Source: Parelaphostrongylus tenuis (taxonomy: Eukaryota > Nematoda > Chromadorea > Rhabditida > Metastrongylidae). Taken from it: DNA of 64,000 nucleotides. Positions 22,745 to 35,300 of this stretch are shown here, piece after piece. The notes below the pieces were generated by a model, which searched no databases, was not told where the DNA came from, and saw only the letters and a program-made list of their open reading frames with translations. The stretch spans positions 16,700 through 80,699 of the forward strand of contig JAHQIW010006942.1 in NCBI GenBank assembly GCA_019055375.1, in the 5' to 3' direction. A program made the translations under genes and the position numbers. Position 1 is the first letter of the stretch, and every line of letters begins with the position of its first letter.

Positions 22745-24750
22745 TGCTCTCGTAATTTCGTATGCAAAAAAACAAATTTAGAAAGCACTTTGAAAGTTGA
22801 TGGGACCGCAGTGGGACCATAGCTTTCCACAAGGGCCAAAAATCAGAAGATTGGTGCAGTCAGGCATCTTACAATCTCTTGCTGATGCACTTGCATATGC
22901 AGACGTAAAAGCACGTTACCATATTCTGACACCGTAATCAATTAATATAGATGAAGATCAATAACGTGCTTGACGATTCGTGTGTTTTCAATCTGACATG
23001 ACGAATTGACGACGAATGGTGGTGACGGCAATCTATGAAGTAGGAAGCAAGTCGATAAGTATGGCGCAACCTCAAGCATAATGATCAAATTTTTTGTTCC
23101 AGTTATATCAGTGACAGTGAATGGCATAAGAGACGTGAACGGAATATAACGAAAGTTCAACTATAACTGCTCTTTGAAGACGCCCTTTGAAATCACAGTT
23201 ATCAGTCTTGATAGGACTTTGAAGCATCTGATGAAGCCGAAGCATTCAAAATATATGGAATACATGACATCGACAGAACGAATGCAAAGAAAATATAAAT
23301 ATCCACTGAAGTTATGGCTATTGATTATAAAGCATCTGAAGAATTTTGGAATCTTGAGCATCTAAAAGATCAAAGCAATCTCAAAGAAATTCGAAAATAA
23401 ATTCATTTACTTGAGAATCCGTTTCTTCCGAACTCCTGACACGACTTGTACAAAACATTCGATTGCGAGTTAGTAAAACTCTGATTATTAGAGAATTTTT
23501 TTCTTATGCACGTGATAGCGTTTATATGTCGCTATGACTCCAACAAATCTTCTATCTTTTATTATGTTGTAGTCCTCGACCGCTATGGTGCTACACTTTA
23601 CTCCTGTACAACCTATGGGAAAGAACAAGTATGATTACGCGGCTAAATACTCAATTAAAGGTGGCTGGCCGATGACGACTAGACACGTGCGACATTCTAA
23701 CACGGGCGGTCCAAATCCAGTTTCCCGATGAGTTTTCCGCATTTCTCGAAGCAAACTATCACATAGAATTGTGCCGGATATATCAGCAGAAACGTTCGCA
23801 CATCTAGAAATTCGTGCAAACAGTTGATCTTCGCCACTGACAGCCACGTTGTCATGCATTAGAGTTGCGAAATATGTTATACGGTGTTGATTGAGTACTC
23901 AGAAGAACTCCTATGGAAGGACAGGGAATATTCCAGCTCGGCGTTTGAATGATAAAGTTGATACCGCTTTGGTATGGAGTGCAAATTTCGTATTGCGCTA
24001 TATGTAAGTCGACTAGTACGTCACCCTTTATAGAGGATCATAAAATCAACTCTTAGTCGCCAATAAATTTCTATGGCCTTCTATAGTTGCAGTCGTTAAA
24101 GTTCTATGAAGACCTTAAGCTTGTTTTGATAGCATAGTCTTAGATATTGTGCCAATAACTAGGTCAGAATCGCTCAGTCTATCGTAACGATTTGATTATT
24201 AAAGATTATAAATTGAGAAGAAAAATTAGCCTCAAACTGCAGATTTGCTCTGAAACTACAGGATAATAGTTTTCCTATGGACAAATCAAACATAAATACA
24301 AACACATGAAATCGTGCCGAATAGTTGAAAAGAGGAACACTATTCAAACATCGAATCGAGAGCGGCATAGACACTTTAGTTCACACGCATAGCAAGTCAC
24401 GAAAAATCTGCAAATTCGGGAATCAGTTGGCCCAGCCGTCTATTACTGAATATTCTGATACTTTGATGCTGTTGTCATGTGAAAGACACAGGATAGACTA
24501 CAATGATCGTAAAATGACATGCTACATTGGTCTTCAGTGAGCCAACACGATGTGGGGACATTGCAACCGTCCGTGGTTTGAACAAAAGAAGTTAGATTTT
24601 CGAAATTTCGACTCTAATCAAATGCACTCAAATTTTATGGTTCGTCGAATGTTTACCGTATCAAAGGTTAACATAGTGAAGCCTTTACGTCTTCTGTCAA
24701 AACAAATAATAAGATAGGAGACATTAAGAACCCGGAGTCAAATGTTCACT
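22745..24750. other. Non-coding stretch with one coding-like minus-strand frame
   Basis: Apart from the candidate at 23635-23859, the frames here are short and lack motifs. Overlapping plus and minus frames occur at 23161-23365. Confidence 0.4.
23635..23859 (-). CDS. Candidate coding exon, function unknown
   Basis: A 74-codon frame reads MHDNVAVSGEDQLFARISRC, and later GTILCDSLLREMRKTH and PPVLECRTCLVVIG, before its stop. It is richer in G and C than the flanks and has a mixed soluble-protein composition. No domain is recognised, and no clear acceptor or neighbouring exon was found. Confidence 0.25.
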   Translation of the reverse strand: MHDNVAVSGEDQLFARISRCANVSADISGTILCDSLLREMRKTHRETGFGPPVLECRTCLVVIGQPPLIEYLAA

Positions 24751-24755
24751 TTAGT

Positions 24756-24930
24756 AATGATTCAGAAGTTCGACTCTCTTTGAACCTCGGCATAATTATG
24801 GAAATGCAAAATTTCTTGCGAGCGATTTGTTTTCTTTCATCAAAACTGCACGAATTGGTACTCTTTCATTGAAATTTGATGGCTAACGTTTCGGCGATCT
24901 CGCCTTTGCCAGAGCTTATTAACACTTATA
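24756..24930 (-). repeat. Hammerhead-like repeat family C, copy at 24.9 kb
   Basis: The plus strand carries GGCTAACGTTTCGGCGATCT (24881), so the minus strand reads AGATCGCCGAAACGTTAGCC after an altered CTGGCAA core. The upstream block AGAAGTTCGACTC...CCTCGGCATAAT (24768-24795) matches the flank of the copy at 50.85 kb. The 3' half of the ribozyme-like core (GCCGAAAC) is intact; the 5' half has lost CUGANGA. Confidence 0.5.
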
Positions 24931-25730
24931 TGGAAGAGGTCACCGATGTTATGTGACGTAATGTGAGATAAGAAAAGAAAGGAATACCGATGTCGTGCAA
25001 GTTCTGATCAAAGGAATGGACAGTCCTGTTCAGTTATTTGTTCTTCTGTAGCTGCACCATTGCCAGAACAGAAAAAAAGAAAACAAAAAAAATCTGGAGA
25101 AGAATACAACGAAGTGCAAAAAAAGTGGTGTGCTAGAGGTGTTCCACCTGCACGGAGATGTTGTTCATGCTCATTGACGTCATAAAACTAACCTTGGTAT
25201 TATTAAACCAACGATGATCTCATAGCGATAACTAATGACGAAAGCAGATGACGCCTAGCCTGGAAATTTCTGAAGATTTTTAGCTAGATAAATGATACGT
25301 AACAACTCCAGCAGATGGCATTAATCGGTCACGCTGAAAATACGATGGATAGAAATAATGCCTTTGTCCTCATCCCATTGTTTAAATCTTCTCGTTTCCC
25401 GCCAAGTATAAAGAGACAGATAGATGTCGTCATTATACGAATATTCAAGTCACAAATTATGAATGATTCGATAGAATCGTTTCAATAATATCAGTCTGCA
25501 TGTAGCGAAAAAAAAATACATGCCCAGCATAAGGATATCACAAAAGTGCAGATGGCCTAATCTAATTCAATGAGTTCTGAAAGGTATGGAATAAGATTAA
25601 GTTTCTCTTAAGTTTTTAGGCTCTAAGATATTACCAGTTCATCGTTTGTTGTCAAATATTGGCTGTTAGTCTATCATCTATTGTTACTACTTGTTATTTA
25701 CCTCAGAGGATAGGCTGGGGCGAGGGAGGG

Positions 25731-25776
25731 TGGTACTGATGGGTCCCAATAGGACGAAACAGGCGCCTGCATACCA
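25731..25776 (+). ncRNA. Hammerhead ribozyme-like sequence with GUCC/GGAC stem II
   Basis: Stem I is TGGTA (25731-25735) paired with TACCA (25772-25776). The core is CTGATGG (25736-25742). Stem II is GTCC (25743-25746), loop CAATA, GGAC (25752-25755). GAA follows (25756-25758) and stem III is the perfect palindrome CAGGCGCCTG (25760-25769). The layout matches a type I hammerhead. Two core positions deviate: A9 is G, and the base expected to be U at 16.1 is C, so activity is doubtful. Its 3' flank (AGCTCAAAACATGTTAT...ATCAGATTA) resembles the flank of the hammerhead family at 61.3 kb. Confidence 0.6.
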
Positions 25777-25975
25777 TTAGACCTTAACAGCTCAAAACAT
25801 GTTATATCCTTATCAGATTAAATCATTTTGAGCTGGTGTATAGAAAAGCGGTCGATAGAAGAGGTACCCTTTTTTGCATTTTTGCAAATAACAATAACAA
25901 GTAGAAGAAAGAGAAACAATCGGAATTTATTTTCAATCTATAGTAAGTAATAACTGTGGTACACATGGAGGTAAA

Positions 25976-26012
25976 TTTATACATATATATACATATATTT
26001 ATATAAATATAC
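25976..26012. repeat. (TA)n-type microsatellite
   Basis: Short run of ATATAC/ATATTTATAT units. Confidence 0.8.
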
Positions 26013-26299
26013 ACATGCACATGCTGTTTTACACGACTCCCTCATTACAACTTACTATGCAGACCCACTTCTTGCATTCGAAGCCTTTCCTCATGTTCAT
26101 CCTTTACAAGGCTCTTCAAACATTTCACATGTTGCATCGGCTTTTCCTTAAGGATTTTGCCTTTTCTGTGAAAGCCGTAGAGTGCGGGTTGAGCGTGTTG
26201 AAGCGATTCTCCTTGGAATCTCTGTGGTAACCAAGCTAGAGAGTTTTGGGCGTTCAGCTGACTGATAGCAAGAGAGTGCCACGAAGAAATTGTCAAATG

Positions 26300-26352
26300 C
26301 CTTATTTAACACTTTTGTTTCCTGATACACCGCATCATTAACCACTGCACTA
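26300..26352 (-). repeat. tRNA-like SINE head, A box only
   Basis: On the minus strand TAGTGCAGTGG (26342-26352) is a good pol III A box, followed by TTAATGATGCGG. No B box follows at tRNA spacing, so this is a truncated or different SINE head. Confidence 0.35.
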
Positions 26353-26359
26353 CTCCTCC

Positions 26360-26447
26360 CATACATATATATGTATATATATATATATATATATATACAA
26401 TCTATATGTACACACATATGTATAGATATATATTTACATATATGTAA
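26360..26447. repeat. (TA)n microsatellite
   Basis: An uninterrupted TA run (about 26373-26397) is followed by ATGTACACAC and ATATATT variants. It lies between two tRNA-like heads pointing outward. Confidence 0.9.
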
Positions 26448-26452
26448 TATGC

Positions 26453-26530
26453 CGTGGATGGAGCAGTGATAGAAAATGCATCTGACAAGCGTGGTGGTCT
26501 GGCTCGATCATGTTCCGAGCCAGCCAAACC
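26453..26530 (+). repeat. tRNA-like SINE head with A-box and B-box resemblance
   Basis: GTGGATGGAGCAGTGATAGA (26455) resembles an A box region and GGTCTGGCTCGATCATG (26502) a B box. The head matches only loosely the one at 26342, and it is distinct from the main SINE family. Confidence 0.35.
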
Positions 26531-26884
26531 GTCCTTCAGCACTGATACTGCGAAATGCTAGCAAATTTGAATACTTTTCCGTATAGGTATCTAAATTTGT
26601 CTGGGAATGCATTACGATCGACAAAGTTCGCATTGGTCTGTGGTGAAGATCTAGAATGCACTTACACGGTTATTCCACGATTCCAGGAAAATTTGTTCAA
26701 TCAACATTCAAGGTTATTGATGTTGGAAATTAAAATTTTCAAGCAGCAACTATACTCAAACATAAATACAATAGCCTATCGGATTTCTATAAGTCTTACA
26801 AATTATTGTATCGATGGTCAAAATTTTTCGTGCTGTAATTTGAAAGAAAATCTTGACATCTCAGAAAAGAACTTTAGGTGAAAA

Positions 26885-29800
26885 AGTAGGAAAAGAACAG
26901 CTCAATGCGTAATGTTGCGCAACATAACATCGGGTAATTTTCCAAAATTTCTGAAAAGCTCCAATGCTCATTGAGCAAAGATTATGCCAATAGCAGGCAT
27001 ACTAAAATGTTCGATAGGTCTTCAACATTGCCACCTTTTTTTGTCATGCACTCACTTATTCCTTCGAAAAATTTTGCTTAACCCTCAAAACATCTAGTCC
27101 TTTGTGTCATATACGGATATTTTCTTGTGTGTCGACCTACGGTTTACAGCTGGCGATTTTCCCTTTCCCAGCAAGGTCATCCAAACTGAGCAATTTGACG
27201 TTGCGGTCATAAAACTAGAACTGTGAGTCATTTCAGAGTAGTTACCATTACAGAAAAAACTCAGTTACTAAAATTGCTGAGTTCCCTTCGTCCATAAACA
27301 CGAGCTGTCGGGCCTATTTCGATGAGAGTCTGCAAAAGTATTAGCAAGAGACAGATTTCTAGAAATTCTATGTGAAAAACTCTCGAAATACCTATTGTAC
27401 AAAAAATAAATGGATAGATATCGCGTTAAGAGCCACTCGATTTTTCGTCAGCTCATGGCATCAAGTGTTTTGAAGAAGTATATTGCTCGACGATTACTCA
27501 TCAACTTTGATAAAGTATAACTCAATTCTCTAATTTCGATGGTAGAAGCAGACAATAGCAATATCTGATCAAATCGGAGCAAGAAAGGAAACTACTCTTC
27601 AGTACATGTCAAGTATGCAATGCGAACAAAGGGGTGGGATCTGGCCTCAATCTGATCATTTCTGGATTGCCTCGCAACCAGTGAATCTTTGATGAGAACC
27701 ATTCTAGCGTGAATTAACAATTGTTGCTTCGATTGATAGAAGCGATAGAATATTATGAATTCTTTATAGAAGGGAGCTCCATGTATACGACGCAAAGGAA
27801 TGTTGGTAACAGAAGGGCTTGCTAAACTGGTACTTCAATGAACATTTTTGGTCCAAGGCCATTTAGAAATTTCCTATGAAGTGCAGCAATTTCTGGCCGA
27901 TTACTATGTCACACTTATCGTTCGGACCAATCACAGCGTCCAGTGGCCACTTACAAATGGGTAATCAGCATCAACGGGCAAACTGATTTCTTGAGATTAT
28001 CGCGTTTTTGTTTAGCCCAAAAATGGAAAGAACTCATAAAAACTTTGAGGAGCTCTAAAAAATGGTTATAGGGTGAAGAGTTATCGTACGCTGGTACGTT
28101 CTAGTGTTCGCGCCGTACGCTATGCGTTAACACCGATTTCGCATGCCTTATGTAGCAATGAAGCGACATATACTTTTTTCAATGTCATTTCCGATTTTTA
28201 CCCATTGTGTTGGTATAAAACCGTTTTGAGTGAAGCGAATCTAATCCGCACAAAGCGCTCTAATCGTCGGGCTATTATCTATAAGCCCCAAATCTCATAA
28301 AATCTTCTGCACATCGTCGAACATGAATTTCTGTTAATAGCATGTAATTGTGCGTATCCGCTTAAGCATTGCGTGTTTATCGAACCAATGTGATTATCGT
28401 CCCTGATTATCGTGTGGATTGTTGCTCTAAGCAGATCCGCAATAGCTCGTTTTTTCACTCTAGAACGACTAATAATGAAGCTCCGCTATGAAAAAAATAA
28501 AGATTCCGTCATAACGTCGTTTTACCAAAGATGTCATGTGCTTCAAACGGATCATAAAGTCGATCGTTTATGGGAATTTGCAATTATTTTCATTGATGAC
28601 GGTTGACAATCATATAAAGTAGTATCCACACTGAAATTCCATAGATAAGAGCGGTCTGTGCTGGAAAGTAAGCCCGTGCGTACACTTTTCTAAAAATTCG
28701 CTGTACATAATTTTTCCTCACCTCTGAATTTCTTCGTTACTTTCCACTGTAGTTAGATACTTCTTCTAGAGAATTCATGAGACGCCGAAAAGCGCGCGAG
28801 TGTGTCCGCCCATTTCTACAAAAATTGAACCCATCTAATGTATGGAATTTGAGGGCAGCTACGAAGCTATCATGCAAAAAAGAATGCTCCACTACCAAAA
28901 CATTTATATAAAACATAATGGAGATGGTTTCAAAATGGAAGTCACAATCCCCACGCAGGAATCTGAAACGTTCGCACGTATGGCTCTCGAAGCACTCAGA
29001 ATAAATCCAAAAATCTAGAATGTTACCGCAGAAAAAAATAACCAGTGATTACAGGTAATCTCTTTCCACATAATAAGTTGAATTTTTGAACTGAAGCGGG
29101 CTCATCAATCACCCAGGCAAGATTTCGTGCGGCTTATCCTAATTACGTAAAGGAAAGGTATGGAGAATAAGGAAGTCAAACTTTAAACAAGAGCGGTTTG
29201 AGATGTGAGTGACAACTACGTGTTGATCTTTTCCTGATCGGATTATAATGGTGTTTGGTTAATCAGACTATGTTTCAATTTGGCCTTCCTAGTCGCTCCC
29301 GAAACGTCAGCTACGAAAGAGTAAACGTTGTTACTAGTAACCGTCTGCCTATAGGAGAACACTGTCTCGTATATAAAGTGCATAAGCTTCTAAAACGCCA
29401 ACCACCGATTACAAAATGATCAAATTCCATTTTGAGCCATCTGGGCGCGCTCCGTCTTCGTCCGAAGTTCGTGCATTAGCTCAAGCTACAGGTTCATTCC
29501 TTACTAGTATTATAATTATTAGTAAGAGTTGAATTGTAAAAGAACACAGGAAAAATTATGTAAGATGAGAAATTTAAAAGCGATCATCGATTTGAGTATG
29601 CCCAATGCATTCAACTCTGCTCGTAAATTGTAAAGTTGACTGCATTTGCATAGGCATTTGGCCTGCTAAGTATCTTTAAATGCTAAACAAATCAGTGTTC
29701 ATGTTCAACAAACAAATTGAGTATGAATTTATGGATACCAAAGGAATGGAGGGTTAACATCATGCGGATCACAAGATAGAACCAAAAACTACGTACGTCC

Positions 29801-30660
29801 AGCAGGTCACTCCAATATTGCTGTGTATATTTTAAACCATGCTAAGATCTTTCACTCAAATCTGAGATTTCGATGATGGATTGCTAGCACGTAACATGTT
29901 TGATCGATATTAGCTTACTAATAATTCGAATTAATTTTTTTACAAGTGGTTGCTCTTTGATCTAATGATGCATCTAATCGAAGCGAATCCTTTCGAACGT
30001 ATAAAAAATGGTGGCACCAAATCCGCGTATGGTTAGTATGCGTTTCAAAGCGGAACGTGACGGATTCAATCAGTCTGAACTCTATTCATATATTTGAGAA
30101 AGGGATAACTGGATGAAAAGCGATCAAATCCGGCCTTTCGCGATGCCGCGTGTCCTTGGCCCGTCGGATCAGCCGTAAATAGTCGAAAAGGAAATGGAGC
30201 GAACCGGAGAGAGTGAAGGAGCGGATACATTTACGGTGATTAGCATATGTCGGTGTCACAAACACACGTACCGCTTTCACTCTTCACATCGGAATCCAGT
30301 ATTGTGTGGTCAACACTTGAGTGGGCAGTCACCTGGAAAGAAAACATCACACAACAAGAATGATCAGTCGGATCCAGGTCATCTAGTAATCGACTCGCTA
30401 TAAGAAAACAAAAGTTATGGTGTTCTTCGACCTTATATTTCCTCAGTCGGTTCAACAAAATTTTCTACCCACAGTCGATCGTGACATTCACAATCTAAAC
30501 ATTGTAAACAGATAACCTGTTCCATTGCGGAATAGAATTTTAAATGTCTAAACGAGGTGTGCACAAAGAAATTCATTTCCAGCAGAGCCATTTAAACCGA
30601 GAATAAGCTCACTGTTTCTGTCAGAATACACAGATAATCTTAGCACACTCGGAGAATCGC
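26885..30660. other. Non-coding stretch, nothing firmly recognised
   Basis: Frames at 28073-28300, 28412-28606 and 30086-30403 reach 64-75 codons but show no motif, and the last overlap on both strands. No SINE or mariner relic was seen. Confidence 0.4.
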
Positions 30661-30960
30661 CAGGCGCAGTTTCTATAATTGTTTTCCCTATCCATCGAGT
30701 AATAGACTGTCAGTGCAATGTCAAGTGATCTTTTCACCGGGTGTGCAGAGTAAGATGTTCGGCGCCGGTTCTCTTATGTACAGGGGATCAGCTGAACCGA
30801 AAGGCATGAGCTACTGATGAGGCCTGACATGAGAGCCGCAACGTATGTCTAGCACTATGAGTGCACTATATCAGACCTCATAAAAGGTGTAAAATATGTT
30901 GTCAGATTAAATTGTTCCAAAAGGTCTCGAAAAAAAAAACAGTCGACCCTGATAAGTATG
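30660..30960 (+). mobile_element. Hammerhead-bearing repeat, copy at 30.8 kb
   Basis: The hammerhead region is 30808-30855. The core CTGATGA (30814-30820) is intact. Stem II is GGC/GCC with an 11-base loop, and stem I pairs GCTA with TAGC plus an outer G-C. The second conserved segment reads GCA instead of GAA (30838-30840), which should abolish or strongly reduce cleavage. The 3' flank TCAGACCTCATAAAAGGTGT and TGTCAGATTAAATT, then CAGTCGACC, matches other copies. Confidence 0.6.
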
Positions 30961-31509
30961 TCGGTGAAGACCACACCAAAACAAAAATGAAAGAATCTGT
31001 AGGAAAAACTTGATGGAAGAAGTAGCTGGTACCAAAGCAGAAAGTGGTGCTAGCTGTTGAATTTATTATGCTTCCTGATGTCACTCGTTAATTAACCTTT
31101 TCGAGACGACATATACCCAAGAAGATACAGTATTTTCTGGAGACCTTCCTTGCTGGTAAGAATTTCTTCCCTTAGACTTCGATGACTATCGGAAAGCTCA
31201 AATTTCAGGAATTTTGATGATACGTTTGGTTTTGTCCTCTCACTTCACATGTAGTTTCGTATTCCTTATCCACGTACAGATTAGGATTTGTGTATGGATT
31301 TGGCGTGCAGCGTAAGAACGTTGTCTTCTTCATCAATATCAGTGAATGGAAATAGAGTTCCTTGGAACCATGGATAAACTCTACCGAAATATTTATCCCA
31401 CTGCAAATAATCTCCGCGGTTTTTTGAACCAAATAGTTGCTCTTCAATATGTCTAACATTAAAAAAGTGGTGATACCACGATATCACGTGCTAAAACCAT
31501 GAACAATGT

Positions 31510-31640
31510 CTCCTTATCCCTGTTATACAGTTAAGTGTGGGGCATATGCTACTGATAAAGCAGGTGCCGTCGAAACGTTAGTAGGCACATAACGTAACAA
31601 TCTCGAAAAGGCTCTAAATTTTCTCTTAGACTGTATTGAA
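31510..31640 (+). mobile_element. Hammerhead-bearing repeat, degenerate copy at 31.5 kb
   Basis: It retains ATGCTACTGATAA (31546-31558) and CGAAACG (31571-31577), followed by GGCAC for stem I. The core G8 is A and the cleavage-site triplet is lost. The 3' flank CTCGAAAAGGCTCTAAATTT resembles the family flank. Confidence 0.45.
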
Positions 31641-34460
31641 TGTCTGAAATCAACTTGCCAATTTGAAGGAGAATGGAGTTTTAGTAGCCTCTTTGTGGAA
31701 CCAAACCGCAGAAATGATTTTGTTATAGGACATCCCTGTCAAATTCTCTTCTTTTAAACCAGGAAGAAATAAAAATTAATGAAAAAATCACACTTAGAGG
31801 TAAGTACAGAAATGCTATTTCTAGCGAAAATATGAATTTCTCTTTAATCAACTGGTCCAGCTATTGCAGAGAATCAATCGTTATTATATACATTGTACAA
31901 GTGACAGACGGTACAGGTGAACTGATCATTAATTCATATCTGCACTCATTAGTAAAATTCTGATAGGTCATCTAATCATTGAAATTATTGATTTCATGAT
32001 ATCAGTATGATCATGATACATGGAATTTGCAATAAAAAATCGCGATTTTCAATAACGAGATTTCTTGGGGAAGAATAATCCTTATTAGATATGTCCAAAA
32101 CTTACAAGTCGTTAGCTCTCTCTGAATTTAGACCAATAATCTCTTTTTTCTCTGTGGCTTTACTAGGTAACCCGACGTAAATGCACCCACGTATCAATCT
32201 CAAAACCTGTCAAAGATTGGATTAATGTAAGTAGAGAAGGCGATGTAATGTTGGCGATACTAAACATACGCTTAATAGGTCAGCATGGGTGGCTTACCTT
32301 CATAAAGTGTCGCACGGGCAGTAGTTCTTAAGAGCTTTGTTGTTGCGTTATCAAGGGACTTTTTGTTTAACGATCCAGGCAGTTCGCTCACTTTTGAAAA
32401 TTGAAGAGGTTTTCGTATTCATATTAAGTCACTTCCGAGTCAACAGCAATTCTTAGCATTCATTTACTATTATATGGTACTTGTGATATTCAAAATTTTT
32501 TTTATGTTGAGGTGATACTGATTTAAATGAAAGCTCACTCAACTTCAAACAATCACACCCACACTCCAAAGACGACGAGCTAAAAGTACCGTAGATGACG
32601 GTAAAAGAGGGATACATGCGTTACTTTGTCATTGGATTTCTTTGTTTCCAGTTGCAATATAGGGTTTATCACAAAAATGGTCATCGGAAGAGCTTTGTCT
32701 AAAAATAAGGCTCTTCTGAATGGGTGGGTAAGTATCGATGGTGAAGAGCTGGAGGAGATCTAGAGTGGTAGTTGTGGGAATCCAGGAAGAACTGCGCAGG
32801 GCCAGGCTGAGCACGCCACAATAGCAGACCGGATCGTAATAACGAGACAGAGGTTAGCAAAGATACTAAAGTCATTTGGCAATAATCCTCACGGTCTAGA
32901 AGAACTCGCTCATAAATCCGTCTACATCACTTGAATAACTAACACACGACGACATAATTAGGTGGAGTGAAGTTGGGTAAATCAAAATGTAATGATACCG
33001 GTCACCTAAGTAATTGACCTTCATTTTATCGCCAGTATTGGTATGTCATCTCAGTCGATATTTATTGTGATTTTGAAAACGAAACTAATAAGTATGTTAG
33101 AATATCATTTGAAAAATGCGCATTCTTATTTTCGTAGTACCATTTGGGCGACTTCGTGGCCTCTAGAAGAATAAGGCAATGTGAAGAGAACGACCGTCTT
33201 GAGTTTCAGATCAGCATATAGTAGCTAACAGTATATTTTATTATGGATAAAAGTTTTTGAATGAATGTCGTAGAATACTGGCCCATTCAAACTCACTTAC
33301 AATCCCTAAGATACCGAGGCTCCGGCATACGTTTTCGGGAGTTAGAAGAGAGTGTTAAGAAATAGGTAAATTCAGGGCTTTGGATTCTGACAATTTTTTG
33401 ATGATGTGGGTTAGGAACTACTCGTCCACGGCCGCCTTCTCTTCCTACATTTTCAGCTCGAAAATAGTCTAACTCTGACCAAATCTATACTTCAAAGAAC
33501 ACTCTTTCTTCAACATATATGGCTAGAAACGATAGTTCAAATGTTTTTTCTATTAATCTTGAAACTTCTTAGCTCTCAAAGTGCTTTAATGATCAAGAAG
33601 TTACCTTCGGTCATCCAATAACCAATTTCATCGGGGAGAGCTACAAGGGCTTTAAATAAAAAATGAAAGATCTGTCAAAGTGATTGATTCAATTTTCTAT
33701 CAATGAAAGCGTCATTTTTGTCGTTTTCTTCAAGGATAAAAACGCTAGCTAGCAAAGTTTACTACGATAACAATGATTGACATTGTGATACTGCCGTGAT
33801 CGCAAGACATTTTCTCCAAAAAAAAACGATTTGATGTAACCAAGAGATGATGCGCATTTTACCGGAAAAATGAAAAAATCACAAATAGTCCGTGTACGGG
33901 CTAACTGCTGTCACTAGTATCTAACTGAACTTTCTTGCGAGTTCAACTAATCAACAAATAATTAAAATCACAAGAGATGCCAGATCAATTATTGACTGAT
34001 CGTCAATTAACATGAAAATCATCAAAATTGTGTAAGTTAATATCGGAAAAATCTGAATGAAGTATTAATCAATCTGAAAAGTAGTAAAATTTAAGAACAA
34101 ATAAAGGTAAAAAGCTATAGAAAGCTATACAACAGGTCTAAAATGGAGAGTTCGATTTAAGTCCACATAGAAAGAGAGCGATGGCAATCTCAAATAGATA
34201 CAGATACTAAGAAATAGAACTGAGGCGTTTTTATTTCCAGTAACTTCCTGTCGGACGTTCTCTAGGACAACTGATTAGAAAACCAACTTTTCTAATGAGA
34301 ACCGGAATGGAATCGAAAAACATAGAAAAGCATGAATCAAAACGTGTTATGGAATCTTCCAAAAAGTTTTACTCGACAGATCTGTGGTGAATTCAATTAC
34401 TAACCTTCTAAGATTTGTAAGAAAAAACAAAAATTTTAACACTAAAAGTAGTCACACATG
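31640..34460. other. Non-coding stretch, nothing recognised
   Basis: No frame above 61 codons and no shared repeat was seen. Several AT-rich inverted motifs appear at chance level. Confidence 0.4.
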
Positions 34461-34464
34461 AGGA

Positions 34465-34899
34465 TTGTTGATTACAAGAGCCAATTTCAACTCGTGGTTA
34501 TCGTTTTCTGATGGAAATTCGGAACAACGACGGTCATCGGTTTTCACTCGCGCAGCCCACCGCGGTAGTGAAGATAATCATAATGATTTGATAGCCATCA
34601 TTCGGCGCACCACATCAGGTACCATAAGTGTAGCAATGCACGAATCCAATTACTTAAGTTCAAAAGTACGCTCATATCATGAAGAGAGAGCCAAGCTCAC
34701 TCCGATGAAGTTTTTCTCACGATGGTTCTCCATCTATGTGGAAGTAGGAATTAAACTTGATTTTTTCTTAACTCAGTCACATATGCTAGGCAGTTATCAA
34801 AGCAAAAGACAGAATCTATCACGCCATTTATATAGGACGGGCGACGCAATGGTAGATATCTCGAAACACACTCAGAGCTCTGGTTGGACCGCGAAATAG
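34465..34899 (+). CDS. Unassigned open frame of 144 codons
   Basis: One of the longest frames in the window. Its first two-thirds is richer in G and C than the flanks and contains a Ser/Arg-rich stretch (EQRRSSVFTRAAHRGSEDN) and IIRRTTSGTISVAMHESN. No domain, signal peptide or splice context is recognised. In AT-rich DNA a frame of this length is expected only about once by chance in 64 kb, so it may or may not be real. Confidence 0.22.
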   Translation: MLITRANFNSWLSFSDGNSEQRRSSVFTRAAHRGSEDNHNDLIAIIRRTTSGTISVAMHESNYLSSKVRSYHEERAKLTPMKFFSRWFSIYVEVGIKLDFFLTQSHMLGSYQSKRQNLSRHLYRTGDAMVDISKHTQSSGWTAK

Positions 34900-35084
34900 G
34901 TACAATCAACCCTGCGCCGCGGTCGGCGAAACAAAATGGCACCTCTGTTTTTCTTTTTTAGGAGGAAGCTCTATTCTATCCAAAAGGCTTTGAGAATACC
35001 CTTGATGCAAGTTCAGGCCGACAAAGTTTTCCTGCTAAGAAAATCATTGGCGAGTTGGAAATACATTATTTTACCTAGGACTGA

Positions 35085-35300
35085 TATAACTCAGCGGCTA
35101 GTGGTACCCCGCTATACAAGTCGTGAGTTTTTATCACCCTCCACCCCTCATGAAAGAATAGCCACACATGCCTAAGAGCGCAGATTAGTAACAATCTTGT
35201 CTGAGAATGTCAATTACCAACTATATATATTACCGGTAATCCACCACAAGTGAATTCACAGGCCAAATATGCCCTCAATCACTACTACGCTGATGCGTAT
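35085..35300 (+). mobile_element. Highly diverged SINE fragment (copy S10)
   Basis: CAATCTTGTCTGAGAATG (35192) and GTGAATTCACAGGCCAAATA (35250) with CCCTCAATCAC match the middle and 3' body of the SINE family. The head region before it is barely recognisable (ACTCAGCGGCTAGTGG, 35090). Old copy. Confidence 0.45.

Noticed and set aside
23681..23692. CACGTG at 23.7 kb, also near 10.5, 17.6, 20.7 and 31.5 kb
   Set aside because: These isolated hexamers lack the flanking GATACACGTGTTTCG context of the foldback family, so they are treated as chance.
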